Shown in pieces: positions 1 to 8,265 of a stretch of 35,972 nucleotides of DNA (positions are counted from its first letter, which is position 1; the number at the start of each line of letters is the position of its first letter). The stretch spans positions 1 through 35,972 of the IMG/VR virus record IMGVR_UViG_3300032116_000667. One strand, written 5' to 3'. Both the position numbers and the translations under genes were made by a program. The DNA comes from a virus. The notes under the pieces are model-generated. The model made no database searches and had not been told where the DNA came from. It was given only the letters and a program-made list of their open reading frames with translations.

Positions 1-312
1 GGTGACGCGCTTGATTCGCCATTCGAGATCAGCGAACGACGAGCCCTGCACAGCGCGGCCAATATAGGAGGTGGTTCCCACATAGTCGGACTCGTAGGTG
101 TAGACGCCGGTCTGGAATCCCTCGCCCGCAGGCGTGCGGGCCTCGGTCAAGTAAACCTCGGGCCAGTCAAAAAATGTCCAAGCCGTCGCGGCAGCGGTGG
201 TGAGGTATTCCGCCAGCGCGGAAGCCTGCGAGGCCATGAGCGGCTGCGCGGGGTCGATGCCCATGCGGCTGATGACGCCATCGCGGACGGTGCGGTAGGG
301 AGTGGCCTTCAT
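1..312 (-). CDS. Partial virion-like protein, cut by left edge
   Basis: The reading frame opens at an ATG at 312 and stays open for 104 codons to the left edge, so the C-terminus is missing. It begins MKATPYRTVRDGVISRMG and contains a Trp/Phe-rich stretch (TAWTFFDWPEVYL). The start overlaps the portal stop codon by 4 bp (ATGA), so the two are probably translationally coupled. A gene directly after the portal in this kind of phage is often a head-tail connector or neck protein. That is inference from position only, because I do not recognise the sequence. Confidence 0.8.
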   Translation of the reverse strand, partial: MKATPYRTVRDGVISRMGIDPAQPLMASQASALAEYLTTAAATAWTFFDWPEVYLTEARTPAGEGFQTGVYTYESDYVGTTSYIGRAVQGSSFADLEWRIKRVT

Positions 313-2399
313 TGCGGGCCTCCTTGCTGCAACGCGGGCAGGGTGCCTTGGCGGCCGATTTGGGCGTTTTGCTGTTGTTGAAGCTGGAAGTTGAAACCCT
401 TCATTCGCGCCTCGATCATGTTCCGGAAAATCTCGTCTTGCTGGATGCGCTGCTGGAGCGCGGGGTTTGCCTGGATGATGCCTTGGAGGACTTGGGCGCG
501 GAGCTGGTGGTTTTGGCCTTCGGCGGGAAGTTCGGGCTCGGTGCCTGCGGCGATTTTCGTGAAGGCCAGTTGCTCCTCGTTGGCTTCCATGGCGGCGGCG
601 GGGCCGGGGTCGCGGACGAGGAGGTCGGCCAGAACGGGATCGACGGCGGCCATGATGAATTTAATGAGCCCGGCGCGGTCTATGACTCCGGCGGTATCCA
701 TCGGGACGACGGCTTTGCTGATGTAATCGAGCTTCACGCCGAGGGCTTCGGCGTCGAGGTTCTTGGCGTCCCAATCAATGATGAGGTCGAACTTGCCTTG
801 GATGCTTTCGCGGTCGGCTTGGAACGGGAGGGTTTGGCCACCGGAGACGCGGAGGATTTGGACGGGCAGCATGTATTGCTGCATGAGTTGGTAGGTCTGC
901 GTGATGATGGCCTTAAAGTCGCGGAGCCAGCGGTCCACCGTGTGCTGCTGGACGAGGGCGGTGTAGTTGGGATCAACCCCCTCGCCTGCCATGCCGAAGT
1001 ATTCATTCACATCGCGGCGCACGGCGCGTTCGATCTCGATGGTGCCTTGGTCGAAGGGCGGCGGTTGCATCCAGCCGATTTCGTTGGGGCGGCGCTCGGG
1101 GATTTGGACGGCGGGGCCGAGGATGATGTCGAGCTTGCCCCGATTGGCGGGCACGCGCATTGGGGGCAGGATGGCGATTCCGGCGCGGTCGGTGCGATAG
1201 TCGCGCTGGGTTTTAATTTCCGCCTGCATGGTGCTGACGATCTCGGGGATGCCTCGGGCTTCGATGAGGCAGCGGGTGACGCGCTCGCGGGGGAGCTCCA
1301 CGAAAGGATATTCGCCGTGGGAGTAGGGGGAGATTTCTTCTTTGGCGAAGATGTCCACATTCGGGTGCATGACCCGGCACATGATTTTTGTGGCTCCGGT
1401 CTTCTCGTCGGTTTCCTTGGAATAGACATGCCAGATTTCCACCAGGTCGCGGTGGTCTTGCCAGAGGATGGAGTCGCGGCGGTTGGTGTTCTGGTGGGCG
1501 TAGATCGGCCAAAGGCTGGTGCCTTTGTAGTTCTCGGCCTTCTCGTAAAATTCGTAGGGGTAGCCTTCGGTGACGGTGCGCTCTTCCAGCTCCTCGCAAG
1601 TCACCATTTCGCGGCGGGCGATCCAGGGGGCGCGTTGCAGGTCGTAGGTGGCGGTGGGGAAAATGATGTCGTTAAAAGGTTCGAGGGCGGTCCACTCGGG
1701 CTTGCTCTCAAAGATGTAGGGCTCGGTGTATTCGACGGTGCCGCCTTCGCGGAGCTTGCGGACATTGGCGGCGGTGCCGGTGCCGGGGGCGAATTGCTCA
1801 GCCATCTCGATGGCGATTTCTTCTTGGAGTGGATCGAGGATCGCGCCGATGAGCATGGCGAGCGGCGAGGCGGGGTCGCCCTGCTCTTGGGCCATGACGA
1901 TGAGGTCTTCGAGGCTGACGGATTTTTCCTCAATGCGTGTCGTCGTTTTCCAGAACACGCCCATGATGGCGATGCCGTAGGTGGCGCGGATGTTAAGGGC
2001 GAGTTCGAGTTCGCGCCGGAGGTCGCTGGCGCAATGGGTAAAGAGCATCCACTTCAGCACGGCCTCGGCGGCGGTGCGGGAAAGGGCGTCGGAGGATTCG
2101 ACCGGCATCATTTGCAGGCGGGCGGCGAAGGTGGCGGTGAGACAAAGCTGGGCCTCGCGGTTGCAGACGAGATCGGCGAGGCGGATGCGGCAATCACTCG
2201 AACCAGACCAGGGGAAAACATTTTTCCCGTAATTCTCAGGCCACTTTTTGCCGTCGGAAGATTGGCCATCCCACAGGGCCATGCGGGTGTCGTAGTTCCG
2301 CGAGCGGACGGAGGAGAACCAGCCGCCATCGGTGGCGGCTTCGGTGAGCTGGCCGATCCAGTATTTCGTGTCGCGGTCTGGCTCTTCGGATTCAGTCAT
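309..2399 (-). CDS. Portal protein (podovirus type)
   Basis: This 696-residue protein is the likely portal, the dodecameric ring through which DNA enters and leaves the capsid. It starts MTESEEPDRDTKYWIG. Portal-like features are the helical segment around residues 385-400 (EIVSTMQAEIKTQRDYRTDR), the following ILPPMRVPAN and GPAVQIPERRPNEIGW segment, and a Gln-rich C-terminus. The length suits long podovirus portals. The frame is open 43 codons further upstream, but the ATG at 2399 overlaps the previous stop as ATGA and the upstream codons read as low-quality Arg/His-rich sequence, so 2399 is preferred. Capsid, scaffold and terminase genes lie upstream in the same transcript direction. Confidence 0.88.
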   Translation of the reverse strand: MTESEEPDRDTKYWIGQLTEAATDGGWFSSVRSRNYDTRMALWDGQSSDGKKWPENYGKNVFPWSGSSDCRIRLADLVCNREAQLCLTATFAARLQMMPVESSDALSRTAAEAVLKWMLFTHCASDLRRELELALNIRATYGIAIMGVFWKTTTRIEEKSVSLEDLIVMAQEQGDPASPLAMLIGAILDPLQEEIAIEMAEQFAPGTGTAANVRKLREGGTVEYTEPYIFESKPEWTALEPFNDIIFPTATYDLQRAPWIARREMVTCEELEERTVTEGYPYEFYEKAENYKGTSLWPIYAHQNTNRRDSILWQDHRDLVEIWHVYSKETDEKTGATKIMCRVMHPNVDIFAKEEISPYSHGEYPFVELPRERVTRCLIEARGIPEIVSTMQAEIKTQRDYRTDRAGIAILPPMRVPANRGKLDIILGPAVQIPERRPNEIGWMQPPPFDQGTIEIERAVRRDVNEYFGMAGEGVDPNYTALVQQHTVDRWLRDFKAIITQTYQLMQQYMLPVQILRVSGGQTLPFQADRESIQGKFDLIIDWDAKNLDAEALGVKLDYISKAVVPMDTAGVIDRAGLIKFIMAAVDPVLADLLVRDPGPAAAMEANEEQLAFTKIAAGTEPELPAEGQNHQLRAQVLQGIIQANPALQQRIQQDEIFRNMIEARMKGFNFQLQQQQNAQIGRQGTLPALQQGGPQ

Positions 2400-2743
2400 G
2401 CTGTTCGTAGGCCGGGCATGAGGATGGCGAACTTCCCTGTGCCGCCGCATTTGACGACGCATTGGGGGAAGTTGCGTTTGAACCAGGCGATGAAATCGGA
2501 GTCGCGCCAGCAGCCGGGGACTTTCCAATTCCAGAAGTGATAAATTTGGGGGTCAACGGAGAGGGTCAAAGCGCCCACGCCCTCGATGGAGCGGAGGTCT
2601 TGCTTGGCGTGGTCGGCGGCGATGGCGTGCTGGCGGGCGTCGGCCAGCACGGCGCGGGAGTTCCACTGCTCGAAGAGTTCGCTTTTTGCTCCTTCGGCGA
2701 GGTCGCCGGGGAGGTCGCTGAGGGCTTCTTTGAGGATTTCCAT
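2396..2743 (-). CDS. Hypothetical protein between capsid and portal
   Basis: This 115-residue protein starts MEILKEALSDLPGDL. A TTG two codons upstream would add only MT, and I chose the ATG. The N-terminal half is helical and charged. The C-terminal half has an aromatic-rich patch (YHFWNWKVPGCW) and then DFIAWFKRNFPQC. The stop overlaps the portal start by 4 bp. Its position between capsid and portal suggests a small head-associated protein, but I recognise no family. A strong hairpin sits just upstream, between it and the capsid gene. Confidence 0.75.
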   Translation of the reverse strand: MEILKEALSDLPGDLAEGAKSELFEQWNSRAVLADARQHAIAADHAKQDLRSIEGVGALTLSVDPQIYHFWNWKVPGCWRDSDFIAWFKRNFPQCVVKCGGTGKFAILMPGLRTA

Positions 2744-2763
2744 TGTCAAAAAGGGGAGCCCGG

Positions 2764-2802
2764 TTGCCGGTGGCCTGTCCTGAGACGAGGGGCCACCGGC
2801 AA
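2764..2802 (-). terminator. Strong hairpin downstream of capsid gene
   Basis: Perfect 12-bp inverted repeat: TTGCCGGTGGCC at 2764-2775 and GGCCACCGGCAA at 2791-2802, with a 15-nt loop. It starts 18 bp beyond the capsid stop on the transcribed (minus) strand. A T5 run follows the stem only after about 11 nt, so it could be a partial terminator or an mRNA 3'-end stabiliser rather than a classical intrinsic terminator. Either would raise capsid output relative to portal. Confidence 0.6.
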
Positions 2803-2819
2803 GGGCTGGGGGGCGGGTG

Positions 2820-3830
2820 TTACGCGGTGGCCGCGAATTTTCCGAGGACTTGGGGGTTCGAGACGGCTACGCCGAAGATGGCGTCGCAGAAGCCACGGCG
2901 TCCACCGCCACGGTCTTCAAGCTCTTCCATGCGAGGCTTGCGATTGAACCCGATGGAAACGAGGTCCATGTCGAGCACATAGCCGCGAGCGGCTGAAACG
3001 GCGGCTGCCGCGCCATGAGCGAGGTAGGTCGAGACATGCAATGAGAGAACGCCAAAATCTCCCTCATACAAGTCGATAGTGTTCACGATTTTCTTGTCGG
3101 AAACATTGCTGTTGAAGGTGCGCACGGAGGACATGACATTCGTCGAGCCCGCTGTGGTGCGGATGAAGTTGGTGAACGCACGCTTGAGGCTGGTTCCGCA
3201 AACGAGGTCGTAGTTGCGACGAGCGCGACGGACCTTGAACATCGACTCCAACACATCGATGACATTGTTCTCGGTGAGAGAAGCGGTCGCGGTGGTGTTG
3301 ATCGACGCGGCGGGGGTGCGGAACGCGGCGGGAACGGCTGTGGCCGTGTCTGCTTGCGCGGTGGATTTGATCCATTCGCCGATGCCACGGGTGCGGTAGG
3401 GGTTTGCGCCGGATTGAACTTGGCTGTCGTTGTCGGAGCCCATGATGGCTTCGATGTCCACTTTGAGTTCGACGAGGGCTTTGGCGGCGGCTTTGTTGAA
3501 AGCCTGCTTTTTGCCAACTCCTGCCAAATCAGAGACTTGCTCCACGAGATCATCGACCTGGAAGCTGCGGCGGGTTTTTTGGATGCGGCCCGAGAGGAGT
3601 TCGCGGTTCGCGTGCTGGTCGTCGAAGCTGGTGACATCATCGTTGGCGAGGACGCCAGCGGTTTGCGGGTCGTTGTAGCGGTCGGCGGGCCAGGAAAATA
3701 AAACATTCGTAGGCTCTTTTGATTTCTTGCAGAGGCTGAACAGGGGCGTGTCGCCTGGTTCGATGAGGACCATCGCGTCGGAGAGATCCTCGCGTTGGCC
3801 TTTGACTGTAGTGATGGGGGTTGCTGCCAT
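2820..3830 (-). CDS. Major capsid protein (SU10/DUF5309-like)
   Basis: This 336-residue protein matches the SU10-type major head protein family in length and pattern. The N-terminus MAATPITTVKGQREDLSDA is followed by EPGDTPLFSLC, a typical capsid N-arm segment. The middle contains VSDLAGVGKKQAFNKAAAKAL and EAIMGSDNDSQVQSG, and the C-terminal part contains the conserved-looking DFGVLSLHVSTYL and GYVLDMDLVSIGFNRKP. It would form the HK97-fold shell. The upstream leader is A/C-rich with no Shine-Dalgarno sequence. The scaffold-like gene lies 36 bp upstream and a strong hairpin follows the stop, as expected for a highly expressed gene. Confidence 0.9.
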   Translation of the reverse strand: MAATPITTVKGQREDLSDAMVLIEPGDTPLFSLCKKSKEPTNVLFSWPADRYNDPQTAGVLANDDVTSFDDQHANRELLSGRIQKTRRSFQVDDLVEQVSDLAGVGKKQAFNKAAAKALVELKVDIEAIMGSDNDSQVQSGANPYRTRGIGEWIKSTAQADTATAVPAAFRTPAASINTTATASLTENNVIDVLESMFKVRRARRNYDLVCGTSLKRAFTNFIRTTAGSTNVMSSVRTFNSNVSDKKIVNTIDLYEGDFGVLSLHVSTYLAHGAAAAVSAARGYVLDMDLVSIGFNRKPRMEELEDRGGGRRGFCDAIFGVAVSNPQVLGKFAATA

Positions 3831-3866
3831 AGTGGTGGTTTTGGGGGTTTGAGTTTTTGGGTTGGG

Positions 3867-4916
3867 TTAGTTGAAAAGTGAGGCGACGAAATTCTCGGCG
3901 GCATCACGGTTTCCGGACTTCTTCAACTGATCGAGCGGGTCGGCTTTGGTTTTGGTTTTGGGGGCGGCGGAGGGGCTGACAACCTTGGGAGCGACGGCGG
4001 GTTTCGCGGGAGCGGCGGGAGCTTTTGGCTTGGTCGCTGCGGATTTTTTGGCCATGGCCTCGGCTTGCTGGAAGCGGAGGGCTTGGCCGCGAATGGCGTC
4101 GCCGATGATGAGTTCGAGATTCGGGAGCTTGGCGATGCCCGGGTAAGCTTGCAGCGTGGTGAGCATCATCTTGCGGGCCGGGGATTCGTCTTGGAAAAGC
4201 TCGGGGTAAACCTGTCGGGCTTCGTGCTGGAAATTCTCGCGCTGGGCGAGGTAGTTCCGGCGGGCGGGCTCGGCTTTGAGGATTTGGCGGGCGACTCGCA
4301 GGCGCTCTTGAAGCTCTTGCTTCGTGAACTTGCGGGTAGACCCGTCTCCCATCGGCACTTCCACTTCGCCTTCCATGTCGGCTTTGGCAATGAGGTCGGG
4401 CACATTGTCGAGGACGGTGTTGGCGGCGGCGAGGCGGCTTTCGAGGATTTCGGCGGTGGTGACATCGGCGAGGGGGTCGCTGGCGTCTTGCACCACGATG
4501 GGCTGGGCTTTTGTGAGCGCATCCCGGGCGGCGGCGAGTTCGGCTTGGAGGGTGGTGGCTTGCTCCTCGGCGCTTTTGGCGCGGGCGGTGAGCTTGTCCA
4601 CACGCTTGGTGAGTTTCCTCACGGCGGCGGGTTCGGCCTCTACGGTCTCCTCGTCGGGGTCTTCGTCGTCGGTGGCGTCGTCGGTTTCCTCGGGCTCGTC
4701 GTCTGCTTCGTCGGACGGATCGGACGAATTGGACGAATCTTCAGGGGAATCTTCGGTCTCGGTTTCTTCGGTTGGGGTGTTGTCAGGCGTCTCATCCGCG
4801 ATTGCTTCCTGGTCGGCTTCGGGGGCCGCCGGAGATGTCTCATCCACGGTCGGGAGGGTGACTCCCAGCGCGTCGATGACTTCGCCGATGCTGAATGCTG
4901 ATTCTGTCTGGTCCAT
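3867..4916 (-). CDS. Capsid scaffolding protein
   Basis: This 349-residue protein has scaffold-like architecture. Residues about 20-95 are very rich in Asp, Glu, Ser and Thr. Residues about 97-140 form a predicted coiled coil (heptads in RKLTKRVDKLTARAKSAEE). A helical middle follows, then an Ala/Pro/Lys-rich tail (about 295-335) and a short C-terminal segment. The ATG at 4916 is preferred over a TTG six codons upstream. Placement directly before the major capsid gene supports a role as internal scaffold for prohead assembly. No protease-like motif was seen, so the scaffold is probably released or cut by other means. Confidence 0.8.
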   Translation of the reverse strand: MDQTESAFSIGEVIDALGVTLPTVDETSPAAPEADQEAIADETPDNTPTEETETEDSPEDSSNSSDPSDEADDEPEETDDATDDEDPDEETVEAEPAAVRKLTKRVDKLTARAKSAEEQATTLQAELAAARDALTKAQPIVVQDASDPLADVTTAEILESRLAAANTVLDNVPDLIAKADMEGEVEVPMGDGSTRKFTKQELQERLRVARQILKAEPARRNYLAQRENFQHEARQVYPELFQDESPARKMMLTTLQAYPGIAKLPNLELIIGDAIRGQALRFQQAEAMAKKSAATKPKAPAAPAKPAVAPKVVSPSAAPKTKTKADPLDQLKKSGNRDAAENFVASLFN

Positions 4917-5218
4917 GGTTTGTGGTGCGTCCAAGTCGCGGTGTCAGAACTGAGGTTTTATGCGGCTCCGCACGGTTTCCACGGAGTTCGCGGCGAGCAG
5001 TTCAGCCCTCGCTTGCGAAAGGAAATGCCTGCGAAATGCAGGGAGCGGAAGGGGGTGCTGGCGCAATGGGACTAAACGGGCACTAACGGGACTAAACGGG
5101 GGCTAAAAAGATTTGACCACAGAGGACACAGAGAGCACGGAGAGGAAGGTTGGACTCGCGGGAGCGAGCGAGTCAAAGGACACGGAGGGGGATCAATTCG
5201 TTGACGCCAACGAAATGA
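4917..5218. other. Intergenic region with two repeat types
   Basis: About 300 bp without a convincing gene, upstream of the scaffold on the minus strand, so it may hold a late promoter, although I see no clear -35/-10 pair. It contains two copies of GGGACTAAACGGG at 5068-5080 and 5088-5100, a small dyad TGCGGCTCCGCA near 4959-4970, and a host-like CACAGAG repeat listed separately. Confidence 0.6.
5113..5147 (+). repeat. CACAGAG dispersed repeat, copy 1
   Basis: Starts TTGACCACAGAGGACACAG and continues with two further degenerate units of the same 9-bp period. It lies wholly in the gap between the scaffold gene and the gene ending at 5219. A shorter decayed piece (AAAGGACACGGAGG) follows near 5176-5189. 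Confidence 0.85.
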
Positions 5219-5455
5219 TTATTTCTTCGCCAGGAAAGCCTCGGAGCGGGTGCGCTCGATTTCTTCGCGGAGGGTGCGGAGGGCTTCCAACCCACCGGCG
5301 CTGTGGGCGAGGAGGCCGGGGTTCTGCGCGGTCTGCGGCATACAGGTGATCTCGGCGGCGTCCTCGATGGCGTCGGTAATTTTGAGGAGCACGGCGCGGA
5401 ACCAGATTTCCTCGGGCGGCACGCACCAGGCGGCGGATTGTTCCTCGGCGGTCAT
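5219..5455 (-). CDS. Small hypothetical helical protein
   Basis: This 78-residue protein starts MTAEEQSAAWCVPPEEIW. The sequence is mainly helical and charged, ending in ERTRSEAFLAKK. The ATG at 5455 sits 2 bp after the stop of the preceding gene, which fits the tightly packed operon. I recognise no domain. It is the last of the small-gene series between terminase and scaffold. A small terminase subunit would be expected somewhere in this neighbourhood, but nothing in the sequence shows that role here. Confidence 0.65.
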   Translation of the reverse strand: MTAEEQSAAWCVPPEEIWFRAVLLKITDAIEDAAEITCMPQTAQNPGLLAHSAGGLEALRTLREEIERTRSEAFLAKK

Positions 5456-5457
5456 GC

Positions 5458-5712
5458 TCAAAAAGGAATGTCGGGAGACTCGGAGAGCGAGGCGGGATGG
5501 GGCTCGGCGGCGGATTCCTCGCGGGGCTTCTTCTGCTCGAAGTAGAGCTTGAAATACTTTTCGCCGGTGTCGCGGCTTTCGTTCACATACGCGCTGATCC
5601 AAAACTGGTGGCCCAAGATGATGCAGGAGCCTTTGTGCGTGGGGTGCGTTTCCTTTTCCTTTTTCTTGTTGCGGGAAAGGCTGCCGTGGTTGTCGGTGCG
5701 TTTGATGCTCAT
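5458..5712 (-). CDS. Conserved small phage protein (OB-like pattern)
   Basis: This 84-residue protein starts MSIKRTDNHGSLSRNKKKEK. The pattern G-S-L-x-x-N-K-K-K-E-K followed by H-x-x-x-x-G and then SAYVNESRDTGEKYFKLYF resembles a common family of short phage and plasmid proteins with a small beta-barrel fold (DUF736-like). The resemblance is by eye. Such proteins are usually found among replication and recombination genes. The start overlaps the upstream HTH gene stop by 4 bp (ATGA), and the stop lies 2 bp from the next start. Confidence 0.7.
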   Translation of the reverse strand: MSIKRTDNHGSLSRNKKKEKETHPTHKGSCIILGHQFWISAYVNESRDTGEKYFKLYFEQKKPREESAAEPHPASLSESPDIPF

Positions 5713-5861
5713 GCGAGTTTTTCGAGGTCGGCGGCGCGATACCAGGCGCGGGCTCCTTGGCGGCGAATCGGGCGGAGAATGCCGGAGTCGATGAGTTTGG
5801 TGATTTGCTTTGCGGAAACGCCCAGACGGGCCATGACATCGCGGCGGCGGAGTAGTTTCAT
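5709..5861 (-). CDS. Small helix-turn-helix (MerR/excisionase-like) protein
   Basis: This 50-residue protein has a winged-helix pattern typical of excisionase and MerR-type DNA-binding domains: LLRRRDVMARLGVSAKQITK is the helix-turn-helix, and SGILRPIRRQGARAWYRAADL is the wing and the last helix. The ATG at 5861 follows the terminase gene by 77 bp, a gap filled by a CACAGAG repeat. It could act as a recombination directionality factor or a local repressor. A second protein of this type is encoded at 13932-14162, nearer the regulatory region, so the role of this copy is uncertain. Confidence 0.75.
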   Translation of the reverse strand: MKLLRRRDVMARLGVSAKQITKLIDSGILRPIRRQGARAWYRAADLEKLA

Positions 5862-5900
5862 GGATAGGGAGATTTTACGGGGGGAGGTCAAGGGAGGGGA

Positions 5901-5933
5901 TTGACCACAGAGGACACAGAGGACACGGAGGGA
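5901..5933 (+). repeat. CACAGAG dispersed repeat, copy 2
   Basis: Starts TTGACCACAGAGGACACAG and continues GGACACGGAGG. It ends 5 bp before the terminase stop codon, filling the gap between the terminase gene and the small HTH gene. It is the same orientation and close in sequence to copies 1 and 3. Confidence 0.85.
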
Positions 5934-5937
5934 GGAT

Positions 5938-7641
5938 TTAGTAGCAGCCGCCTCCTCGGGTGCGGAGGGAGGCGGGGTCTTCGTATTCGACGCCGCTGAG
6001 GGTGATGTAGCGGAGAAGGTCGATCCAATCTTTGGTGGCTCCGCGTTTTCCGTCGCTGCCGGTCCAGGTCTTGAGGGCGTAGATGAGGTTTTGGCAACGC
6101 TCGCTGATGTAGAGCCGGGGGGAGTTGAGGGCATCGACGGGGGCTTCGTCGTTGTAGGCGAGCCAGTCGTTGATGAGGGTGACGCCTTCGACGATGGCTT
6201 GGCCGCTGGTGGCGCGGAAGTCGAGGCCGATGCGCTCGCTGCATTGCTCGATGAGCGTGCGGACGCCTTCGTGCGTCATGGTGGGGGTGTTGCCATAGCG
6301 GCTATCCATCCAACGCTCGGCGGGCTCGGCGGAGTCGGCTTTCTCGGCGGCTTCGATGATTCGCTTGTAGTCCTCGAAGCCAAACCCGGCGCATGCTTTT
6401 TGCGCGGGGCCGGGGCGTCCGTCTTGCAGCTTGCCATCGGCTTCGGCCCACGGGCCGGGATAGCCGACGCCTTCGATGTAGTCGAGCTGGTCGGGGAACT
6501 CGCGGTAAATCCAGCACCGGCCATCGGGGGTGAATCGAATCCACAACATGGCCCAAGTTTTCCCTTCGCCGGGATCGACGAAATGGAAGACGGTTCCCTC
6601 CTTGGGAACTTTGTCGTGGGGGACGACATGCACATTCTCGCGGAATTTCGGGAACATGGAGAGCCGCGCTTTGGTGGGGACGCCGTAGGCTCGCATGAGG
6701 ATGCGTTCGCGGTTGCTGCCGCGGAGTTCGGTCTCCATGGCCTCGGGGTTGCCGAAGGGGTTGTCGGCGGTGTGGAAATAAACCACGCGGGCTTTCTCGC
6801 GGGTGCATTGCTGGACGCGGGGGACGCTCTCGACGCCGAGGAGATGGCCGTCGCGGTAGCGGGGAAGGAGCGGGGCGGGGCATTCCTCCAAGGTCTTTGC
6901 TCCATCGAGGTATTCTTTGACCGTCGTGGTGTAGCCTTCGACCGGCGTGAAGCCGATGCCGAGCTCGCCGTCGCGGGTGAGCAAGCGGAAGCGCAGGGCT
7001 TCGAGCCAATCCGGGGTGACAAGTTCGTCGGCCCATACGAAATTCAACTCCGCGCCTTCGATGGAGGTGACATCCATGCTGTAAAACTTGAACCAGCACT
7101 GCGAGCCATTCGGCAGGACGAAGGAGTTTTCGGTGAAGCCGCCCTTCTGCGAGTAGGTGATGTTGGCGACGGCACCTTTTTTGAGTTTGCCGCTGGCGCT
7201 GGGTTTCCACTCTTTCGGCAAATACTCCCACAAGTAGGGCTGCTGGTTTTGAATGCTGGCGGCTTCGGTGGATTGGAGGCACCAGACTTTCGCGCCGGGC
7301 TTCTCGACGAGGTGCTGCATGGCGCGGCGGGCGAAGTAGCGGGACTTGCCGGAGCGGTTGCCGCCGAGGATCAAGAGTTCGGTGACGCCTTTGGGGAATT
7401 TCTCGCGGAGGCTGTCGTAGGCGGAATCGGCTCGCTGCCAGGCGGGGTTTAGCCAGCCGTAGCGCCAAGGGTCTTCGACCATGCGGGCGATTTGCTCCTC
7501 GCGCTCGCGGTGGATGGCCAGCAGTTGGGCCTCGGTGGCGGCGAGCTTTTGGCCTCGGTAGCGGACGACGAAACTGCCATCGGCGCGGCGGCCTTCGACT
7601 TCGATGGGCGGGATGACGGGGTTTGGGGTTTGCGGGATCAT
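5938..7641 (-). CDS. terL: Terminase large subunit
   Basis: This 567-residue protein is the ATP-driven DNA packaging motor and nuclease. The Walker A motif GGNRSGKS lies near residue 92. The Walker B motif LNFVWADE lies near residue 200. The RNase H-like nuclease begins with FHFVDPGEG near residue 355, whose Asp is the expected metal ligand, and KDWIDLLRYITL near the C-terminus supplies a later acidic residue. The ATG at 7641 overlaps the upstream stop by 4 bp. The gene is separated from the scaffold and capsid genes by three tiny genes and two CACAGAG repeats. No clear small-subunit gene is adjacent; the HTH protein at 12999-13928 is a candidate. Confidence 0.95.
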   Translation of the reverse strand: MIPQTPNPVIPPIEVEGRRADGSFVVRYRGQKLAATEAQLLAIHREREEQIARMVEDPWRYGWLNPAWQRADSAYDSLREKFPKGVTELLILGGNRSGKSRYFARRAMQHLVEKPGAKVWCLQSTEAASIQNQQPYLWEYLPKEWKPSASGKLKKGAVANITYSQKGGFTENSFVLPNGSQCWFKFYSMDVTSIEGAELNFVWADELVTPDWLEALRFRLLTRDGELGIGFTPVEGYTTTVKEYLDGAKTLEECPAPLLPRYRDGHLLGVESVPRVQQCTREKARVVYFHTADNPFGNPEAMETELRGSNRERILMRAYGVPTKARLSMFPKFRENVHVVPHDKVPKEGTVFHFVDPGEGKTWAMLWIRFTPDGRCWIYREFPDQLDYIEGVGYPGPWAEADGKLQDGRPGPAQKACAGFGFEDYKRIIEAAEKADSAEPAERWMDSRYGNTPTMTHEGVRTLIEQCSERIGLDFRATSGQAIVEGVTLINDWLAYNDEAPVDALNSPRLYISERCQNLIYALKTWTGSDGKRGATKDWIDLLRYITLSGVEYEDPASLRTRGGGCY

Positions 7642-7844
7642 TTGACCACAGAGGACACAGAGGGCACAGAGGAGGTTTTGAGTTCGGATTCGCGGAGGCT
7701 TAACCAGGTGATGGCGCGTCCGGCGTCGCCGACATCTTCGGGGGTGACGCAGAGGTCGGAGATGATGCCGTGGTCTTGCAGGAGATTGAGGGCGTGGGTG
7801 GGATCGAAGCGGCGGGCGGTGAGGTAGTCGCGGAGGGAGTTCAT
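7638..7844 (-). CDS. Small hypothetical protein with repeat-encoded C-terminus
   Basis: This 68-residue protein starts MNSLRDYLTARRFDPTHALN. Its last residues, SSVPSVSSVVK, are encoded by copy 3 of the dispersed CACAGAG repeat, which runs in the antisense direction through the 3' end of the gene. The stop (TGA) overlaps the terminase start as ATGA, so the repeat-derived tail is part of a working coupling junction. The first 55 residues look like a small helical protein. I do not recognise a family. Confidence 0.75.
   Translation of the reverse strand: MNSLRDYLTARRFDPTHALNLLQDHGIISDLCVTPEDVGDAGRAITWLSLRESELKTSSVPSVSSVVK
7642..7675 (+). repeat. CACAGAG dispersed repeat, copy 3 (inside a gene end)
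   Basis: Starts TTGACCACAGAGGACACAG and continues GGCACAGAGGAGG. It begins one base after the terminase start codon and lies wholly within the 3' end of the upstream small gene, supplying its C-terminal residues. Confidence 0.85.
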
Positions 7845-8035
7845 GGCTCTAGGGTTTGCAGGAGGCGGTGGATGCGAAGGGTGGCGAGGATGCGGATCAA
7901 GTCGCGGTAGGGGCCGCGATATTCGGATATGGCTAGATTGATCCAGTTGGCGTCGTGCTTGTCGGTGTCGAGATGCACAAGCGGCGGCAAGCATTGGCGG
8001 TTGATGTCGCTTTGGAGCTGATCGAGGTATGTCAT
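7841..8035 (-). CDS. Small hypothetical protein
   Basis: This 64-residue protein starts MTYLDQLQSDINRQCLPPLV and includes SEYRGPYRDLIRILATLRIH. It is helical with a Tyr/Arg-rich middle. Both ends overlap neighbouring genes by 4 bp (ATGA), which fixes the start at 8035. No domain is recognised. It belongs to the run of short genes between helicase and terminase that probably modulate host or phage functions. Confidence 0.7.
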   Translation of the reverse strand: MTYLDQLQSDINRQCLPPLVHLDTDKHDANWINLAISEYRGPYRDLIRILATLRIHRLLQTLEP

Positions 8036-8265
8036 GCGGAAACGAAAGCGGCGATGCGGGCGAGCCAGTGGGTGGCTTGCGGTTTGGGCTTGGGTTTGTA
8101 GGTTTTCTTGACTTTGGCTGGCCGCCAGGGAAACGGGCCGGGCCGCAGGGTCTCGGAGGTGTTGAACCGGTGGCCGTTCTCGCACAGGCGGCGGCGCACA
8201 AATTCCTCTCCTACCGGGCGGCAAGAAAGAACCCGCGTTTCGGCTTGGCAGGTGGGGCAGGTCAT
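8032..8265 (-). CDS. Zinc-ribbon protein (NrdR N-terminus-like)
   Basis: This 77-residue protein starts MTCPTCQAETRVLSCRPVGE. The spacing CxxC, then RRRLCENGHRF about 20 residues later, resembles the zinc ribbon at the N-terminus of the NrdR ribonucleotide reductase repressor, with His in place of the last Cys. The ATP-cone that follows in NrdR is absent; a basic KVKKTYKPKPKPQ linker and a short tail follow instead. It may be a small nucleic-acid-binding protein. An in-frame TTG at 8289 exists, but the ATG at 8265 overlaps the upstream stop as ATGA and is preferred. Confidence 0.72.
   Translation of the reverse strand: MTCPTCQAETRVLSCRPVGEEFVRRRLCENGHRFNTSETLRPGPFPWRPAKVKKTYKPKPKPQATHWLARIAAFVSA

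Noticed and set aside
312-2540. Long open plus-strand frame of 742 codons
   Set aside because: It is the antisense shadow of the portal gene. The portal has recognisable features and coupled overlaps with its neighbours.
4934-4934. TTG start of the scaffold
   Set aside because: An ATG lies six codons downstream and nothing supports the longer form.
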